Part shown: positions 62,528-64,000 of the stretch, in pieces
Layout: every line of letters starts with the position of its first letter
Numbering within the stretch: the stretch's first letter is position 1
Assembly: GCA_963754645.1 (NCBI GenBank)
Contig: CAVWGP010000011.1
Span: forward strand, 310,001-374,000
DNA length: 64,000 bases
Direction of reading: 5' to 3'
Source of the DNA: CAVWGP01 sp963754645
GTDB taxonomy: Bacteria; Pseudomonadota; Alphaproteobacteria; Bin65
Program-made: the position numbers and the translations under genes
Notes under the pieces: model-generated
Database searches by the model: none
Told to the model about the DNA's origin: nothing
What the model saw: the letters and a program-made list of their open reading frames with translations, nothing else

Positions 62528-63880
62528 TTGGCACGGCAGCGGACCCGCACCCGGACGCGCAAGGCGCCGCGCAGCAAACGCGCCAAGACTAAGCTCCAAA
62601 CCGGAGCCGTCAGCCCATCCCGACGCGCCGCCCTGGATATTCTCGGCGCGGTGCTGCGCCGCAAGCAGGCGTTCGACGAGGCCTTCGACGAGCGCATCGG
62701 CGCCATGAAACTCGAGCAGCGCGACCGCGGCTTCGTGCACATGCTTGTCGCCACCGCGCTGCGCCGGCTCGGACAAATCGACGATGTCATCGCCGCGCTT
62801 ATCGAACGCCCGCTGCCGAGCACGGCCACGATGGTGCAGGATATCCTCCGTCTCGGCGCCGCGCAGCTCTTGTTCCTCGAAACCCCGCCGCACGCCGCGG
62901 TCAACGAATCGGTCGAACTTACGGCGCGGCTTGAGCTGACGGGATTCAAGGGCCTCGTCAACGCCGTTCTCCGGCGGGTTGCAGAAAATGGGCCGGCGCG
63001 CGTCGCGGCGCATGACGCGGCGCGCATGAATACGCGAACCTGGCTGTGGGATTTGTGGGTGGCGGCTTATGGCGAGGAACGCGCCCGGCGCATTGCCGAA
63101 GCCCATCTAACCGAGGCGCCGCTCGACATCACCGTGCGCAAGGATGCCGCGGAATGGGCCGCCAAGCTCGAAGCCGAGCTCTTGCCCAGCGGCAGCCTGC
63201 GGCGCAAGGCGGGCGGCAACATCGCGGAATTGCCCGGCTTCGCCGCCGGCGCCTGGTGGGTGCAGGACGCGGCCGCGGCGCTGCCGGCGCGTTTGTTCGA
63301 CAATGTCTCGGGCAAGACGATCTTCGATCTGTGCGCCGCGCCCGGCGGCAAGACGGCGCAGCTCGCGGCGCTCGGCGCCAAGGTCTTTGCCGTCGACAAC
63401 TCGACGCCGCGCTTGCGCCGGCTCGAGGAAAATCTTGCCCGGCTTTGGCTCAGCGCCGAACTCGTCGCCGGCGATGCCTCGGTCTGGGCGCCGGATTTTC
63501 TCGCCGACGGCGTGCTGCTCGATGCGCCGTGCACGGCCACTGGAACGATCCGGCGGCATCCCGACATCGCGCATCTGAAATCCCCCGCCAACATGGCGGC
63601 GCTGATCGCGCTGCAAAACCGCTTGCTCGGCAATGCCTCGGAGCTGGTGAAGCAGGGCGGCCTGCTGATCTATTGCACGTGTTCGCTGCAGCGCGCCGAA
63701 AGCGAAGACCGCATCGCCGCCTTTCTCGCGGCGCGCCCGGATTATCGGCGCGCGCCGATTGCCGCCGACGAAATCGGCGTCCCGCGGAACGTCGTCACGG
63801 ACGAAGGCGACGTGCGCACCACGCCGGCGGAAGGTTTCGACGGCTTTTACATCGCCCGGCTGCGCCGCATGGGGCATTAG
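62528..63880 (+). CDS. rsmB: 16S rRNA m5C967 methyltransferase RsmB
   Basis: A 450-residue protein. The N-terminal NusB-like domain (SRRAALDILGAVLRRKQAF, VNAVLRRV) is followed by an m5C methyltransferase: SAM motif DLCAAPGGKTAQLAALGAKV, DAPCTATGTIRRHPD with the first Cys, and YCTCSLQRAESED with the catalytic Cys. The start is a TTG at 62528; no ATG in frame fits. The basic N-terminus (RTRTRTRKAPRSKRAK) suggests RNA contact. htpX-rsmB order is common in alphaproteobacteria. Confidence 0.93.
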   Translation: MARQRTRTRTRKAPRSKRAKTKLQTGAVSPSRRAALDILGAVLRRKQAFDEAFDERIGAMKLEQRDRGFVHMLVATALRRLGQIDDVIAALIERPLPSTATMVQDILRLGAAQLLFLETPPHAAVNESVELTARLELTGFKGLVNAVLRRVAENGPARVAAHDAARMNTRTWLWDLWVAAYGEERARRIAEAHLTEAPLDITVRKDAAEWAAKLEAELLPSGSLRRKAGGNIAELPGFAAGAWWVQDAAAALPARLFDNVSGKTIFDLCAAPGGKTAQLAALGAKVFAVDNSTPRLRRLEENLARLWLSAELVAGDASVWAPDFLADGVLLDAPCTATGTIRRHPDIAHLKSPANMAALIALQNRLLGNASELVKQGGLLIYCTCSLQRAESEDRIAAFLAARPDYRRAPIAADEIGVPRNVVTDEGDVRTTPAEGFDGFYIARLRRMGH

Positions 63881-63978
63881 CGGCGCGCTTGTCCACCGCG
63901 AACTTCGCGCGCCGCCGCCTCGCCGATTGCGCGCGAGTCTTCGACCTGATAGCTACGCCCCGATAGGCTACGCCACAT

Positions 63979-64000
63979 ATGCCGCGCCCGATCAAAATCG
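63979..64000 (+). CDS. rpe: Probable start of ribulose-phosphate 3-epimerase (partial)
   Basis: Only seven codons are visible, ATG then M-P-R-P-I-K-I. This matches the opening of Rpe proteins (xRPIKIAPSILSADF), and rpe commonly follows rsmB. The rest lies outside the window. Weak support because of the short overlap. Confidence 0.35.

Overview
The window is GC-rich chromosomal DNA of an alphaproteobacterium. Evidence is the 1610-residue NAD-specific glutamate dehydrogenase, paired glnK-amtB plus a second amtB, a CnoX-LON-Trm112-DUF971 operon, neighbouring FtsK, LolA-like and ExoIII genes, a DUF1674 gene beside HtpX and RsmB, and a CCTCATCCTGAGG-type palindromic repeat. The mix fits a Rhodospirillales- or Hyphomicrobiales-like lineage; genus cannot be fixed from sequence alone. 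There is one tRNA (Gly-GCC), no rRNA and no CRISPR.

Layout. 1-4.7 kb: a MarR-type regulator divergent from an operon of ferredoxin reductase, SDR, PaaA-like diiron protein and gentisate 1,2-dioxygenase, with a 29-bp dyad operator between. 4.7-5.4 kb: an AT-rich orphan membrane gene. 5.5-9.5 kb: tesA divergent from a YbbA/YbbP-type ABC pair. 10.3-12.7 kb: a four-gene Roadblock/small-GTPase module resembling Streptomyces conservons. 13-17.5 kb: SMP-30 lactonase, an unknown protein, and an SDR/crotonase/haloalkane dehalogenase run. 17.5-20.8 kb: amtB, amtB and glnK behind a sigma-54 type promoter. 21-26 kb: UbiH-family hydroxylase, the CnoX operon and a ProX deacylase. 26.2-34.4 kb: tRNA-Gly, NAD-GDH, a shortened YbjQ, a frameshifted MFS gene, a flavoprotein and MscL. 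34.5-44.2 kb: purH, then a polysaccharide locus (CapD-type enzyme, WecA-type transferase, GT4, O-antigen ligase, broken NusG/RfaH-like gene, winged-helix regulator, nucleotide-sugar dehydrogenase). 44.3-52.7 kb: small membrane and exported proteins, ExoIII, GATase, fatty-acid hydroxylase, a RAYT with REPs, LolA-like, FtsK and an orotate phosphoribosyltransferase. 52.9-64 kb: SPOR lipoprotein, MFS, EVE, Rieske, three related-looking exported proteins, acetyl-CoA synthetase, DUF1674, HtpX, RsmB and the probable start of rpe.

How it fits together. The first operon probably hydroxylates an aromatic compound and opens the ring of gentisate under MarR control. GlnK and the two Amt proteins handle ammonium, and NAD-GDH connects glutamate to carbon metabolism. 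The sugar locus makes and polymerises a lipid-linked surface glycan and has its own regulator and antiterminator remnant.

Three otherwise well-conserved genes each carry one apparent single-base frameshift (near 10877, 32376 and 41949). They may be real pseudogenes or assembly errors. Several mobile or palindromic repeats (4478, 9962, 22288, 47820-48586, 49275) touch or alter gene ends. Function calls are from recognition of motifs and family resemblance; no database search was run.
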